A stretch of DNA of 64,000 bases, taken from NCBI GenBank assembly GCA_036507005.1, contig DASXQT010000007.1, positions 62,001 through 126,000 on the forward strand. The letters are read 5' to 3'. Under the pieces are notes generated by a model. It saw only the letters and a list, made by a program, of their open reading frames with translations. It had not been told where the DNA came from and did no database searches. The position numbers were made by a program, and so were the translations under genes. The DNA is from WS-2 sp036507005. GTDB taxonomy: Bacteria > Eisenbacteria > RBG-16-71-46. Below, in pieces: positions 1 through 8,498 of the stretch; positions within the stretch are counted from its first letter, which is position 1; each line of letters opens with the position of its first letter.

Positions 1-260
1 GTGCTCTCGGGGAGCGCGAGCCCGGCGCGCGCGGGCTCGATCGGGGCGCCGCCGAAGTCGAGCCCGGCGGTGGCGCCGGCCGGCAGCACCACGAAGTTGG
101 GCCCGGCCGCGCGCAGCGTGCGCGCCAGGTCATCGCCGACCTGGAGCGCGAGCGTGGCGAGCGCCACGGTCACCGCCACCCCCAGCGCCACCGCCACCAC
201 CGCGAGCCCGACCCGGGCGCGCCGCGCCGCGAGCGAGGCCAGCATCAGCCGCGCGAGCAT
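1..260 (-). CDS. ABC transporter permease, FtsX/MacB type (3' part outside window)
   Basis: Only the first ~86 codons are present, and the gene runs off the left edge. It starts at an ATG 7 bp after the iron-permease stop codon, with an AAGGGGAAG ribosome site. The N-terminus is a short basic stretch followed by one hydrophobic helix (RVGLAVVAVALGVAVTVAL), then a periplasmic-looking start (GPNFVVLPAG). This is the usual beginning of FtsX/MacB-like permeases. In Campylobacter P19 and E. coli Fet iron systems two such permeases follow the FTR1-like gene, so the position supports a role in iron handling. The family call rests on a short stretch plus context. Confidence 0.6.
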   Translation of the reverse strand, partial: MLARLMLASLAARRARVGLAVVAVALGVAVTVALATLALQVGDDLARTLRAAGPNFVVLPAGATAGLDFGGAPIEPARAGLALPES

Positions 261-267
261 GACGTCG

Positions 268-1521
268 TTACTTCCCCTTGAGCCTGGGCAGCGCGGCCTC
301 GATGTCGGCGGCCGAGACCACGATCCGTCCGCCTTCCATCCGGCTCGGAAGCGGGATGGGGTTGCAGCCCCCGGGGCGTCCGATGGAGCGGAGCACGATC
401 GGCGACATGCAGTTGCGGCACACCATGGCGCCCTTGTCCTCGAAGTAGCCGATCGCGCCGCAGATCTCGCAGGCATCGAAGCAGGTCTTGACCGCGTCGC
501 CCACGCGCAGCGCGAAGAAGCGGGCGTGGCCGGAGGGAAGGTCGACCTCGAAGAACCGCGATTTCCCGCCCGCCACCGAGGCCGGATCGAAGCTCACGAC
601 GCCGCCCGCGACGGCGAGGCTCTCGGCCGGCGGGCGCTCGGGAACGCGCGAGCGCTGGACGAACGCGGTGGCGAGGAAGCCGGTGACGACCAGGCCGAGC
701 ATGGCGGTCCAGCGCCGGCGCCGGTCCTCACCGGCACGCTCGGCGCGCGCGAGCCGGGCCTCGGGCCCGGTGGCCTCGGCCCCGGCCGGCGCCGCGGCCG
801 CGCGCGGGCCGAACAGGAGCCAGGCGGCCGCCAGCGCCACGGTGAGCGCGAAGAGCAGCAGCTCGCTTTTCACGATCGGGCCGATCAGCGCCATCTCGGC
901 GCGGCTCGAGGGCAGGACCTGAGCCTCGGACAGCTCGTGGAGGCCGCCGACGAAGAGCTGGAGGGCGACCAGCAGCAGCACCGCGGTGGTGAGCGAGAAG
1001 AACGGGCGGAGCGGGATCCGGATCGTGCCGCGCACGAACAGCACGCCGAACGCGGCGGCCAGCACCAGCCCCGCGAGCGCGCCGATCCAGAGCGACAGGC
1101 CCTGGCTGTTGAACCCCGCCGCCGAGAGGAAGATCGCGGTCTCGGCGCCCTCGCGGAACACCATGCCGAAGGCGAAGAGAAACAGGCCGATCGCCCCACG
1201 GCGGCCGCGCGTGGCGCGCATCACGCCGCGCTCCACCTCCTCCTTCATGTGCGGCGCGCTCTTCCACATCCACGCCACGAGCGAGCCCACCATGGCCGCG
1301 CCCGCGAGCATCGCGATGCCCTCGGCCAGCTCCTCGTTGTAGGTGACGCGCGTGGCGAGCGCCGCACCGACCGCCGAGAAGGCGATCGCCAGCGCCGCGC
1401 CGCCGAACAGCGCCCCGCGCAGGCGGAGCGCGCCCGCGCGCCGGAGCATCGCGAGCGCGACCGCGAGGACGAGCGCGGCCTCCACTCCCTCCCGCAGCGT
1501 GATGACCAGGGCTTCGAACAC
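268..1521 (-). CDS. FTR1-family iron permease with C-terminal DUF2318 metal-binding domain
   Basis: 417-residue polytopic membrane protein. It carries both REGxE iron-transport motifs of the FTR1/EfeU family (REGVE near residue 10 and REGAE near residue 123), in the first and a middle transmembrane helix. After about seven helices comes a cysteine-rich domain (CFDACEICG near residue 347, then CRNCMSP) matching DUF2318, as in the Fet/P19-type iron importers. The start is GTG with GGAAGGAG 7 nt upstream. It lies between an ArsR regulator (15 bp upstream) and an FtsX-like permease, all on the minus strand, so this looks like a metal-controlled iron-uptake operon. No P19 periplasmic protein is visible in the window; it may lie beyond the edge. 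Confidence 0.85.
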   Translation of the reverse strand: MFEALVITLREGVEAALVLAVALAMLRRAGALRLRGALFGGAALAIAFSAVGAALATRVTYNEELAEGIAMLAGAAMVGSLVAWMWKSAPHMKEEVERGVMRATRGRRGAIGLFLFAFGMVFREGAETAIFLSAAGFNSQGLSLWIGALAGLVLAAAFGVLFVRGTIRIPLRPFFSLTTAVLLLVALQLFVGGLHELSEAQVLPSSRAEMALIGPIVKSELLLFALTVALAAAWLLFGPRAAAAPAGAEATGPEARLARAERAGEDRRRRWTAMLGLVVTGFLATAFVQRSRVPERPPAESLAVAGGVVSFDPASVAGGKSRFFEVDLPSGHARFFALRVGDAVKTCFDACEICGAIGYFEDKGAMVCRNCMSPIVLRSIGRPGGCNPIPLPSRMEGGRIVVSAADIEAALPRLKGK

Positions 1522-1536
1522 GGCAGGCTCCTTCCG

Positions 1537-1995
1537 TCAGCCCCGGATCCGGCCGGGCGCTCGCCGCCCGGCGCGCGCGCGCGGCCGGCTCGCGCTCCGA
1601 CCCCGCGGGGCGCGCTCGATCTCGAGCGTCTGCTTCCACGCCAGGCACACGCGCGGCGCGCAGAAGCCGAACGCCTGCTCGTTGAGCGCGTAGAGCTGGC
1701 TGCGGCCCTCGCGACGCACCCGCACGATGTCGAGGTCGCGCAGGATGCGGAGCTGGTGGGAGGTGGCCGAGAGCGAGGCGCTGAGCGCCTGCGCGAGATC
1801 GCTCACGCACAGCTCGCCGAGCGAGAGCGCGAGCACCAGCTTGCTGCGCGTGGGATCGCCGAGCGCGCGGAACGTGCGCGAAAGACGCTCGACCCGGGCG
1901 TGGTCGTCCAGCGCCCGGCGAACGCGCACCGCGGCGGGGGTCGGCGCGGCGGCGCGCGCCTCACGCGCCGCGGAGGCGGATCGAACGGTGGGCAC
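1537..1995 (-). CDS. ArsR/SmtB-family transcriptional regulator
   Basis: 152-residue winged-helix protein. The core runs from about residue 35 (RALGDPTRSKLVLAL) through the recognition helix (SLSATSHQLRILRDLDIV) to the wing (RREGRSQLYAL). The family metal motif ELCVCDL appears as ELCVSDL, so one cysteine is lost. Two other cysteines lie near the C-terminus (CAPRVCLAW) and could sense metal. The first 30 residues are Ala/Arg-rich and low in complexity, so the real start may lie downstream of the GTG used here. As first gene ahead of the FTR1 permease, it probably represses the operon and responds to metal status. That role is inferred from position. Confidence 0.8.
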   Translation of the reverse strand: MPTVRSASAAREARAAAPTPAAVRVRRALDDHARVERLSRTFRALGDPTRSKLVLALSLGELCVSDLAQALSASLSATSHQLRILRDLDIVRVRREGRSQLYALNEQAFGFCAPRVCLAWKQTLEIERAPRGRSASRPRARAGRRAPGRIRG

Positions 1996-2042
1996 GTGGA
2001 GATGCCTGAATACTTGAGCAATCGTTCATGTAAGTCGCGCAT
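1996..2042 (-). promoter_or_regulatory. Possible ArsR operator/promoter
   Basis: This is an AT-richer patch in an otherwise ~75% GC area, directly upstream of the ArsR start. It contains TGAA and TTCA half-sites separated by 14 bp (TGAATACTT...CGTTCATG), resembling ArsR-family operators. No clear -35/-10 pair was found. Confidence 0.3.
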
Positions 2043-2122
2043 CTTCGGGGAGCGCGCGGCGCGCGTCAAGCGCATGACGCCGGGGGTTCCCAGGCGCGCG
2101 ACTCCTCCACGGTCTGCGCCTC

Positions 2123-2142
2123 CACTCGCTCCGGGGCGAGTG
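2123..2142. repeat. 20-bp palindrome, copy 1
   Basis: CACTCGCTCCGGGGCGAGTG, a near-perfect palindrome in the gap after the HNH gene (minus strand). A copy with 19/20 identity lies at 19163-19182. It could act as a terminator stem for the HNH gene, but no T-run follows. Confidence 0.6.
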
Positions 2143-2192
2143 TGCCGGGCGCTCCGGGGCGCGCGATCGATTCCGGGCGGCCCAGGCCGCGC

Positions 2193-3464
2193 TCACCCGA
2201 TTGCCGGCGACGGGCGGTGACGCGGGCACAGGTGCGATAGCGCGAGGCGGATCCGGTCCTCGAGCGAAGCGTCGGGAATGCGCTCGCACACCTCCGCCCC
2301 GCGCCGCGCCTGGTCGGCGCGGAAGCCCAGCGCCCGCAGCCAGGGCACCACGTCGTTGTCGTTGGCAGGCTCGATTGCCATGGCGGCGTGCGACCCCTCC
2401 GACGGCTGCATCCCACCATGCCCCGGGGCATGTCGTGACGCCGCACGCCCGGCCTCGCGCTTCCGCCTCATGAACTCCGCCCCGAACGCCTGCTCGGCGG
2501 CGTACTGGTTGTGGGCCCGGCACTTGAGGTGCAGGTTCTCCACCGTCGCCGCGCCCCCGCGCGCCACCGGGACCTCGTGGTCGTACTCGAGCCACTTGCG
2601 CGCCGGGCAGCGCCTGCCGCCCTCGCTCACGAACGTGCACTGCCCGCCGTCGCGCTCCCACACGGCGCGCTTGACGTGGTTGGGGATGGTGCGAATCCCG
2701 ATCGCCCGCCCCGAACGGGAGCGAGGCCGCGTGGTAGCGGCGAACCGGGTCTTCTCCAGCTCGCGGATCAGCGCATCGTAGGCGCGGTCGATCAGCAGCG
2801 GGTCTCCGGCCGGAAGCGGGCCGAACAGCGCCTGGGCGTACTCCACCTTCTCCTGGGTGCCCTCGCCGATCGTGGCCTGCAGGAGGGACCGCCGGGGCGA
2901 AAGCGGCGTCAGCTTCGACGGCGGGCGGGGCGTCTCAGTTCGCGCCCGGGCGAGTGCCTCAACAGGTTCCGGAACCAGTTGGCCCACCCTGGCGGCGGTG
3001 GTTGCCCCGGTGTCCGGCACGGGAGCCTGAAGGGTGTGCAGCGCCGCCGGCACGTCCAGGCGGGGGAACCACTCGGCCAGGAGCTGCTCGATCTCGGCTT
3101 TGGTCTTGTGGGTGGCGGCCGCCAGCAGCTCGGCCTGGTTCTCCGCGGTCAGGTGCGGCGCCAGCTTCACCGCGCCGGTGAAGTGCAGCCGGCCCTCGGC
3201 CAGCGCGGGAAGCAGGGCCTGGCACTTCCGGGCCGCGCGCGCCACGAGGATGCGCTTGAATGCCTCGTCCTTGGAGAAGTGCAGCTCGTGGACGCAATAG
3301 GCGTGCATCGAGGGGTAGGCGGCGGGCAGGTAGAGGCGCCGGGCGTCGACCTCGGCGATGTGGGCGAGCGCCTCGGCGGTGGCGCCCCGCTCGCGGGAGA
3401 CAGAGGTGGCCAGGCCGCTCAGCAGGGAGCGGTCGTCGAGGTGGGAAAGCGAGTACGCGTTCAT
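2193..3464 (-). CDS. HNH endonuclease domain protein (DUF222-like N-terminal region)
   Basis: 423 residues from the ATG giving MNAYSLSHLDD; the open frame upstream of this codon is unlike the family and was not used. The N-terminal ~200 residues are helical (HLDDRSLLSGLATSVSRERG, then EVDARRLYLP) and resemble the region preceding HNH domains in many multicopy genes of Deltaproteobacteria, Acidobacteria and relatives. The HNH module is C-terminal: a zinc/HNH-type cysteine (CTFVSEGGRRC), then LEYDHEVPVARGG and NLHLKCRAHN, which give the catalytic His/Asn/His. Substrate and biological role are unknown. These genes often occur as selfish or restriction-like singletons. It stands alone here. Confidence 0.8.
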   Translation of the reverse strand: MNAYSLSHLDDRSLLSGLATSVSRERGATAEALAHIAEVDARRLYLPAAYPSMHAYCVHELHFSKDEAFKRILVARAARKCQALLPALAEGRLHFTGAVKLAPHLTAENQAELLAAATHKTKAEIEQLLAEWFPRLDVPAALHTLQAPVPDTGATTAARVGQLVPEPVEALARARTETPRPPSKLTPLSPRRSLLQATIGEGTQEKVEYAQALFGPLPAGDPLLIDRAYDALIRELEKTRFAATTRPRSRSGRAIGIRTIPNHVKRAVWERDGGQCTFVSEGGRRCPARKWLEYDHEVPVARGGAATVENLHLKCRAHNQYAAEQAFGAEFMRRKREAGRAASRHAPGHGGMQPSEGSHAAMAIEPANDNDVVPWLRALGFRADQARRGAEVCERIPDASLEDRIRLALSHLCPRHRPSPAIG

Positions 3465-3718
3465 CACGTCTCCGATGGCCGGGGGCGGGACTCGGGGGCC
3501 AACGGTCGCGAGGGCGCACTCTTTGTAGCATGGCGTTCGGAGGCTCACGCACGGCCGCGCAGGGCACAGGAGACGAGGCGCGACGGGATTTTTCTGCTCC
3601 GAGCGGTGATCAGGCGCGGGTGCGCCTCCTGGGTGCGTCGTTGCGCGAGCGGGGCAACGCCTGGCAGGCAGAGCGCGATGCACCCGCGTAGGCCGTCAAG
3701 TGAAATCGGGGGTCCAGA

Positions 3719-3762
3719 CCGGGCACACTGGTAACAGATCTGACCGGGGACATGGGTTACAG
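3719..3762 (+). repeat. Tandem left-end inverted repeats of the IS481 element
   Basis: Two successive versions of the end sequence, CCGGGCACACTGGTAACAG and CCGGGGACATGGGTTACAG, separated by 6 bp. Both are inverted relative to the right end. Confidence 0.7.
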
Positions 3763-3800
3763 CCCGGGTGCATCCTTGAGGGTCCGAGGAGGACCACACG

Positions 3801-5032
3801 ATGCCCTGGGCAAGGACCGACTGGATGTCCGAACGCATGAAGTTCATCGCCACCTTCCTGGAGTGCGAGGCCAGCTTCCGAGATCTGTGCCTCGACTTCG
3901 GGATCAGCCGGAAGACCGGCTACAAGTGGGTCCGTCGTTACGAGGCCGAGGGGATCTCCGCCCTGCAGGAGCGTTCGCGGGCGCCCCACTCGCACCCCAA
4001 CGCGGTCTCGTCGGACGTCGTGGACTCGATCCTCGCGATCCGACGCCGGCACCCGCGCTGGGGCCCCGCAAGGTGAGGGTGGTTCTGGGACGTCAACGGC
4101 CGCGGGTCGTGCTCCCCGCGGCCAGCACGATCGGGGACATCCTGAAGCGCCACGACCTCGTTCGTCCCCGCAAGCGGGTGCGGCGGAGCTCGCCGTACGG
4201 GGACCGGCTCGGCGAGTACAACGCGCCCAACGCCGTCTGGTGTGCCGACTTCAAGGGGTGCTTCCCCATCGGCGGCCACCGCGGGGGCGAGCGATGTCAC
4301 CCGTTGACGATCAGCGATGGATACAGTCGCTTTCTCCTGCGCTGCCGAGGGCTGCGTCGTCCCTTGTCTCAGTACGCCTGGCGCGTCTTCGAGTCGGCCT
4401 TCTGCGAGTACGGCTTGCCGCGGGCGATCCGCACCGACAACGGGCCCCCGTTCTCGACGCTCGCCCCGGGCGGGCTCTCGCGACTGGCCGTGTGGTGGAT
4501 CCGCCTCGGGATCCGACCCGAGCGCATCATGCCGGGGCGTCCCGAGCAGAACGGCCGCCACGAGCGCATGCACCGCACGTTGAAGGCGGAGACCGCTCAG
4601 CCTCCTCGCGCGAGCTTCGGGGCTCAGCAGCGCGCGTTCGACCGCTTCCAGATCGAGTACAACGAAGAGCGGCCTCACGAAGCTCTGGGACAGGCCGTGC
4701 CCGCCTCGCTCTATCGTCCCTCGCTCCGCTCGTACCCCCGTCGGCTTCCCGAGCTGGTGTACCCCGGCCACTTCGAGACCCGCGTGGCGTATCCCAACGG
4801 CGTGATCTCGTTTGGCACCACTCAGTGGTACGTGACCCACTGCCTCGCGGGCGAACGGGTTGGGCTGGAGCCGTGCGACGACGGCCGCTGGCGTGTCCAC
4901 TTCGGTCGGGTCCCGATCGGCATCCTGGACGTCCGGCGAGCCGCGGAGAGAAACCACCGCAACTTCGGGACACTCGTTCCGATCGTCGACCCCGGGTTGG
5001 GCAGGCGTCGCCGGCGGGGCTATGGCAGCTAA
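3801..5032 (+). pseudogene. IS481-family DDE transposase, disrupted by a -1 frameshift
   Basis: Starts at ATG 3801 behind GAGGAGG. The first 91 codons give the helix-turn-helix region (FRDLCLDFGISRKTGYKWVR) and stop at 4074-4076. The rest of the protein continues in the -1 frame from the CCCC run at 4064-4067, where restoring one C would give the expected HPRWGPRKVRVVL. The downstream part holds the integrase-core acidic residues: WCADFKG, RTDNGPP, and the Glu region in PEQNGRHERMHRTLK. This is probably a single-base deletion, because IS481 transposases normally come from one frame. A sequencing error in the G4C4 run or programmed slippage are alternatives. Confidence 0.8.
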
Positions 5033-5035
5033 GGA

Positions 5036-5054
5036 CTGTTACCCATGTGCCCGG
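5036..5054 (-). repeat. Right-end inverted repeat of the IS481 element
   Basis: CTGTTACCCATGTGCCCGG, the inverse of the left-end copies with 17/19 matches. It begins 4 bp after the transposase stop codon. Confidence 0.7.
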
Positions 5055-5149
5055 CTCCGGCGCCTCCGACGTGCGTCGAGTGCTTCAGCACCGGCCCGCG
5101 TGATCGGCTCAACCCCCGCCGTTGACCGGCTCATTCTCCCCGCCGATAC

Positions 5150-7117
5150 TTGAGCGTCCGCTCCCCGGAGGATGCACAACTGCCGAGAATCGCCCGCGCA
5201 CTCGTGCCGCTGCTCGTTCCGCTCGCATTGTGCCTCGCGGGCGGCGCCGGGAACGCCGCGAGCCGCTCGGTGCGCGCCGAGTCGCTGTACCGGCGGGCCC
5301 TCGCCCATCTGACCCGCAACACGCTCGATGCCCGGCGGTTGGCGATCGACGAGCTCGAGCGCGCCACCCTGCTCGCCCCGGGCACGGCCGAATACGAGCT
5401 GACGCTCGCCCGCACCTACTACCAGGCCGGCTTCATGCGCCACGCCCGTGAGCGCTTCGTTCGCGTCACGCGCCTCGCCCCCTCCGACGCGGATTCGCGC
5501 TACGGGCTGGGGCAGGTGTGGCGGCACGACTGGCTCAAGTACCTGGAGACCGCCTCCCTCCAGCGTGCGGTGGAGAACCTGCGGGAGGCGGTGCGGCTCG
5601 CGCCCTCCTCCTGCGACGCCTGGCTGCTGCTCGTGCCGTTGCTCCAGGAGCAGGGCAACCCCGCGGCCGCCGCAGCCGCGGCCTGGCACGCGCGCGAGGC
5701 GGACCCGGAGCGGCCGGAGGCGCTGATCGCCGACGCCTACACCTCGTACCACCTGGGGCGGCTGGACCACGCGGACAGCGCGTTCGCGGCCGGGATCCCG
5801 CGCCTGCGGCGGTCGGTCCGCGAGCGCTTCGAGGACATCGCGCCGGTCGCGACCGAGCGCGACACGTTCGAGCTCCACCGCCTCTCGCCCGAAGGCCAGG
5901 CCGACTTCGTGCGCCGCTTCTGGAAGGAGAACGACCCCGATCTCGCCACCGCGCGCAGCGAGGCGCAGCTCGAGTACTGGTCGCGGGTGAGCCACGCCTT
6001 CTTCCTCTACTTCGACCCGCGGCGCGGAGAGTGGGACGAGCGCGGCGAGCTGTACGTGCGCTACGGTCCCCCGTCGCTCGCCGACTACAACCCGCTCTCG
6101 GAGAAGCTCTACACCACGACCGGCTTCGGGCGCGCGATCCCCGCCAACATCCTGGTGTGGAACTACCAGCCCCTGGGGATGCGCGTCGTCCTGCAGGACC
6201 GGCTGCTCTCCGAGTACTTCCTGCTCCCGGTCGACCTGTTCGAGAGCACCGACCCCCGGCCGGACCCGGACTCGCTCGCGCGGCTCGGCGCGCAGGTGAC
6301 GAGCGGCGGGCGCGGCGTGTTCCCGATGCTGCCCCCCGGCACGCGGCCGCGGCCGGTCGACGGCGTGCTGTCGCGCTTCGAGGCGTCGGGGCGGCCGCTG
6401 CTGCGGGTCGGGCTCGAGGCCGCGGGGCCCCCGGACGACAGCCTGTGGGCCGAATGCGTGGTGCTCGATTCGGCCAGGGTCGAGGTCCGCCGCGAGCGCG
6501 CGACCCTGGTGCCCTCGGCGTGCGATCCGGCCGCGGCCCAGGTCGCGGACTTCACCGCCGAATGCCCGCCCGGGAAGTACCTGGTGGGCGTCACGGTCAG
6601 GGACCGCTACGGGCGGCGCGGCGTCTACCGCGCGCCGGTCGAGCTGCCGGCTCCGCCCGCGCTCCTGAGCCTCAGCGACGTGGTGATCTCGTGCGGGCTG
6701 CCGTTCACGGGAGCGCCGCCCGAGGCCGCGCCGGCGGTGCGTCCCGAGCCCAACCCCAACGCGCGCGTGCGCGGCTCGGATCCGCTCACGGCGTACTTCG
6801 AGATCTACCATCTGCAGACCGGCGCCGACGGCCGCGCGCGGTTCGAGTACGTGTACGCCGTGCGGTCCGCGGAGCGGGACCGCCGCATCTGGCTCCAGCG
6901 CGTGTTCCAGCCGCGGGCCCCGTTGCCTTCGATCTCGGCGACGCGCGCGGAGGAGCAGGTCGGCGACCTGCGCCGCCAGTTCGTGCGCGTGCCGGTGCAG
7001 TCGCTGCCCGCCGGGCGCTACCGGCTCGAGATCGCGGTGCGCGACCTCCTGGCCGGCAGCGAGTCGAAGCGGGTCGCGGAGTTCGTGCGCGTCGCGGAGC
7101 CGCCGCCCGGGAATTGA
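5150..7117 (+). CDS. TPR-repeat protein with GWxTD domain, exported
   Basis: 655 residues. A signal-peptide-like hydrophobic stretch (LVPLLVPLALCLAGG) is followed by tetratricopeptide-like helices to about residue 215. The GWxTD domain spans roughly 255-310 (FWKENDPDLATARSEAQLEY, then GEWDERGELYVRYGPP). The rest is beta-rich. GWxTD proteins are typical of Acidobacteria, Eisenbacteria and related groups; their function is unknown. The only start after the in-frame stop at 5123-5125 is the TTG at 5150, and no ribosome site precedes it. The IS481 right end sits ~95 bp upstream, so the insertion may have removed the native promoter or first codons. Confidence 0.75.
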   Translation: MSVRSPEDAQLPRIARALVPLLVPLALCLAGGAGNAASRSVRAESLYRRALAHLTRNTLDARRLAIDELERATLLAPGTAEYELTLARTYYQAGFMRHARERFVRVTRLAPSDADSRYGLGQVWRHDWLKYLETASLQRAVENLREAVRLAPSSCDAWLLLVPLLQEQGNPAAAAAAAWHAREADPERPEALIADAYTSYHLGRLDHADSAFAAGIPRLRRSVRERFEDIAPVATERDTFELHRLSPEGQADFVRRFWKENDPDLATARSEAQLEYWSRVSHAFFLYFDPRRGEWDERGELYVRYGPPSLADYNPLSEKLYTTTGFGRAIPANILVWNYQPLGMRVVLQDRLLSEYFLLPVDLFESTDPRPDPDSLARLGAQVTSGGRGVFPMLPPGTRPRPVDGVLSRFEASGRPLLRVGLEAAGPPDDSLWAECVVLDSARVEVRRERATLVPSACDPAAAQVADFTAECPPGKYLVGVTVRDRYGRRGVYRAPVELPAPPALLSLSDVVISCGLPFTGAPPEAAPAVRPEPNPNARVRGSDPLTAYFEIYHLQTGADGRARFEYVYAVRSAERDRRIWLQRVFQPRAPLPSISATRAEEQVGDLRRQFVRVPVQSLPAGRYRLEIAVRDLLAGSESKRVAEFVRVAEPPPGN

Positions 7118-7218
7118 GAGCGGCGGGCGCGCGGCGAAGAAGATTCCGGTGCAGCCTCCGCGCCCGCCTCCCGATAACCTCGTTGCGAAGCCGTTTTCCA
7201 TCCACGAGGGATGCAACG

Positions 7219-7614
7219 ATGGCGAGCAAGCCGCGCATTCTCATCGTCGACGACGAATCCGACCTCGTCTCCGTGCTGCGGATCGGGCTCGAGATCGAAG
7301 GGTTCGAGGTGGCGGCCGCGAGCGACGGGGAGGAGGGGCTGAAGAAGGCGCGCGAGGAGCGGCCCGACCTCGTGGTGCTGGACCTCATGCTGCCCAAGCT
7401 CGACGGCTACCGCGTGTGCCGCGCGCTCAAGTTCGACGAGCGCTACCGGGGGCTGCCCATCCTGATCCTGAGCGCCCGATCGGGAGAGCAGGACCGCAGG
7501 CTCGCCTTCGACATGGGGGCGGACGCCTTCATGAGCAAGCCCTACGACATGACCGCGCTGGTGAAGCTGATCCGGGCCCGCCTGCGCACCCCGTCGCACC
7601 GCACCGCCGCCTGA
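7219..7614 (+). CDS. Stand-alone response regulator receiver domain (CheY-like)
   Basis: 131 residues that form only a receiver domain. The acidic pair is Asp11-Asp12 (LIVDDES), the phospho-acceptor is Asp55 (LVVLDLMLPKLDGY), the switch Ser is in LILSARS, and the conserved Lys is in MSKPYD. There is no output domain, so it should act through a partner protein or a phosphorelay. No histidine kinase is nearby. The ATG at 7219 follows a weak GAGGG site. The gene sits 101 bp after the GWxTD gene and may be co-transcribed with it. Confidence 0.9.
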   Translation: MASKPRILIVDDESDLVSVLRIGLEIEGFEVAAASDGEEGLKKAREERPDLVVLDLMLPKLDGYRVCRALKFDERYRGLPILILSARSGEQDRRLAFDMGADAFMSKPYDMTALVKLIRARLRTPSHRTAA

Positions 7615-7629
7615 CGGCCGCTCGGGCTC

Positions 7630-7683
7630 AGCGCCCGACCGCGCTCGAGCGCCCGACCTCGCCCAAGCGCCCGACCGCGCTCA
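7630..7683. repeat. 18-bp tandem repeat, three copies
   Basis: Three head-to-tail copies of AGCGCCCGACCGCGCTCG (7630-7647, 7648-7665, 7666-7683) with 4-5 changes in the middle copy. The third copy includes the stop codon of the minus-strand phosphatase gene, and the array fills the gap between the two convergent genes. Confidence 0.85.
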
Positions 7684-8457
7684 GGTGCCCGCCAGCACCC
7701 GCATCATCGCCTCGTGGAGGCGCCCGTTGGTGGCGAGGATCGACGTCTCGCCGGGCCGGAACGCGCCGCCGCGGTAGTCGCTGACCCGGCCGCCGGCCTC
7801 GCGCACGATCGCCGTGCCGGCGCCGGTGTCCCAGGCCGAGAGCGCCAGCTCCCAGAACCCGTCGAAGCGCCCCACCGCGACGTAGCACAGGTTGAGCGCG
7901 GCCGAGCCGTCGCGGCGCACGCCCTGGGCGCGGGTGAGGAACGCCTGGAACGCCGGCATCACGCGCTCGGGGCGCTCGCGCACGTCGTAGGGAAAGCCGG
8001 TGACGAGCAGCGCGTCCTCGAGGCGCTCGATCCCCGACACGCGGATCGCGGCGCCGTTCAACGTGGCGCCGAGGCCGCGCGCCGCCGCGAACATCTCCTC
8101 GCGCACCGGATCGAACACCGCGCCGGCCGCGATCTCGCCGTCCACCTCGACCCCGACCGAGACCGCGAAGAACGGGTAGTTGTGCGCGAAGTTGGTGGTG
8201 CCGTCGAGCGGGTCGATCAGCCAGCGCACCCCGTCGGGCGCGGCCCCCGAGGCGTGCGCGCCCGACTCCTCGGCCAGCACCGCGTGGCCCGGGAAGCGCT
8301 CCGCGACCCGCGAGAGCAGCAGCCGCTCCGAGCGCCGGTCGAACTCGGTCACGAGGTCGATGCGCCCCTTGCGCTCGGGCGCGTGCGCGGCGCCCCAGCC
8401 CTCGCGCACCAGGGCCCCGGCCTCGCGCGCGAACTCGACGGCGGCATCGCGCAGCAC
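7681..8457 (-). CDS. Inositol monophosphatase family protein
   Basis: 258 residues from a GTG at 8457, giving an N-terminus MLRDAAVEFAREAG that aligns with the family start. Metal-binding signatures are present: LAEESGAH (Glu), WLIDPLDGTTNFAHNYPFF (the DPxDGT motif) and the C-terminal LSAWDTGAGTAIVREAGG (the WDxAAG motif with Thr in place of the first Ala). It hydrolyses a phosphate monoester (myo-inositol-1-phosphate, possibly also a fructose-1,6-bisphosphate or PAP type substrate) with Mg2+ in the cytoplasm. It is the last gene of a minus-strand run after an M24 peptidase and a helicase-nuclease, 41 bp behind the latter. Confidence 0.9.
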   Translation of the reverse strand: MLRDAAVEFAREAGALVREGWGAAHAPERKGRIDLVTEFDRRSERLLLSRVAERFPGHAVLAEESGAHASGAAPDGVRWLIDPLDGTTNFAHNYPFFAVSVGVEVDGEIAAGAVFDPVREEMFAAARGLGATLNGAAIRVSGIERLEDALLVTGFPYDVRERPERVMPAFQAFLTRAQGVRRDGSAALNLCYVAVGRFDGFWELALSAWDTGAGTAIVREAGGRVSDYRGGAFRPGETSILATNGRLHEAMMRVLAGT

Positions 8458-8498
8458 ACGCGGGTCGCGCCCGGGCTCCCCAAACGCCGCGCGGTCGC

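Larger units (their letters stand above)
3719..5054 (+). mobile_element. IS481-type insertion sequence (transposase frameshifted)
   Basis: The element is bounded by related 19-bp ends. The left side carries two tandem copies (3719-3737 and 3744-3762); the right side carries one inverted copy (5036-5054). The right copy matches either left copy at 17 of 19 positions. Between them is one transposase reading frame broken by a frameshift. The exact outer boundary and any target duplication could not be fixed. The right end lies ~95 bp upstream of the next gene's start. Confidence 0.75.

Noticed and set aside
1..2220. 739-codon plus-strand frame over the iron-permease operon
   Set aside because: It is antisense to recognised FTR1 and ArsR proteins, low in complexity and lacks a ribosome site.
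7615..7683. CRISPR-like array
   Set aside because: Three 18-bp units in direct contact with no spacers; it is a simple tandem repeat.
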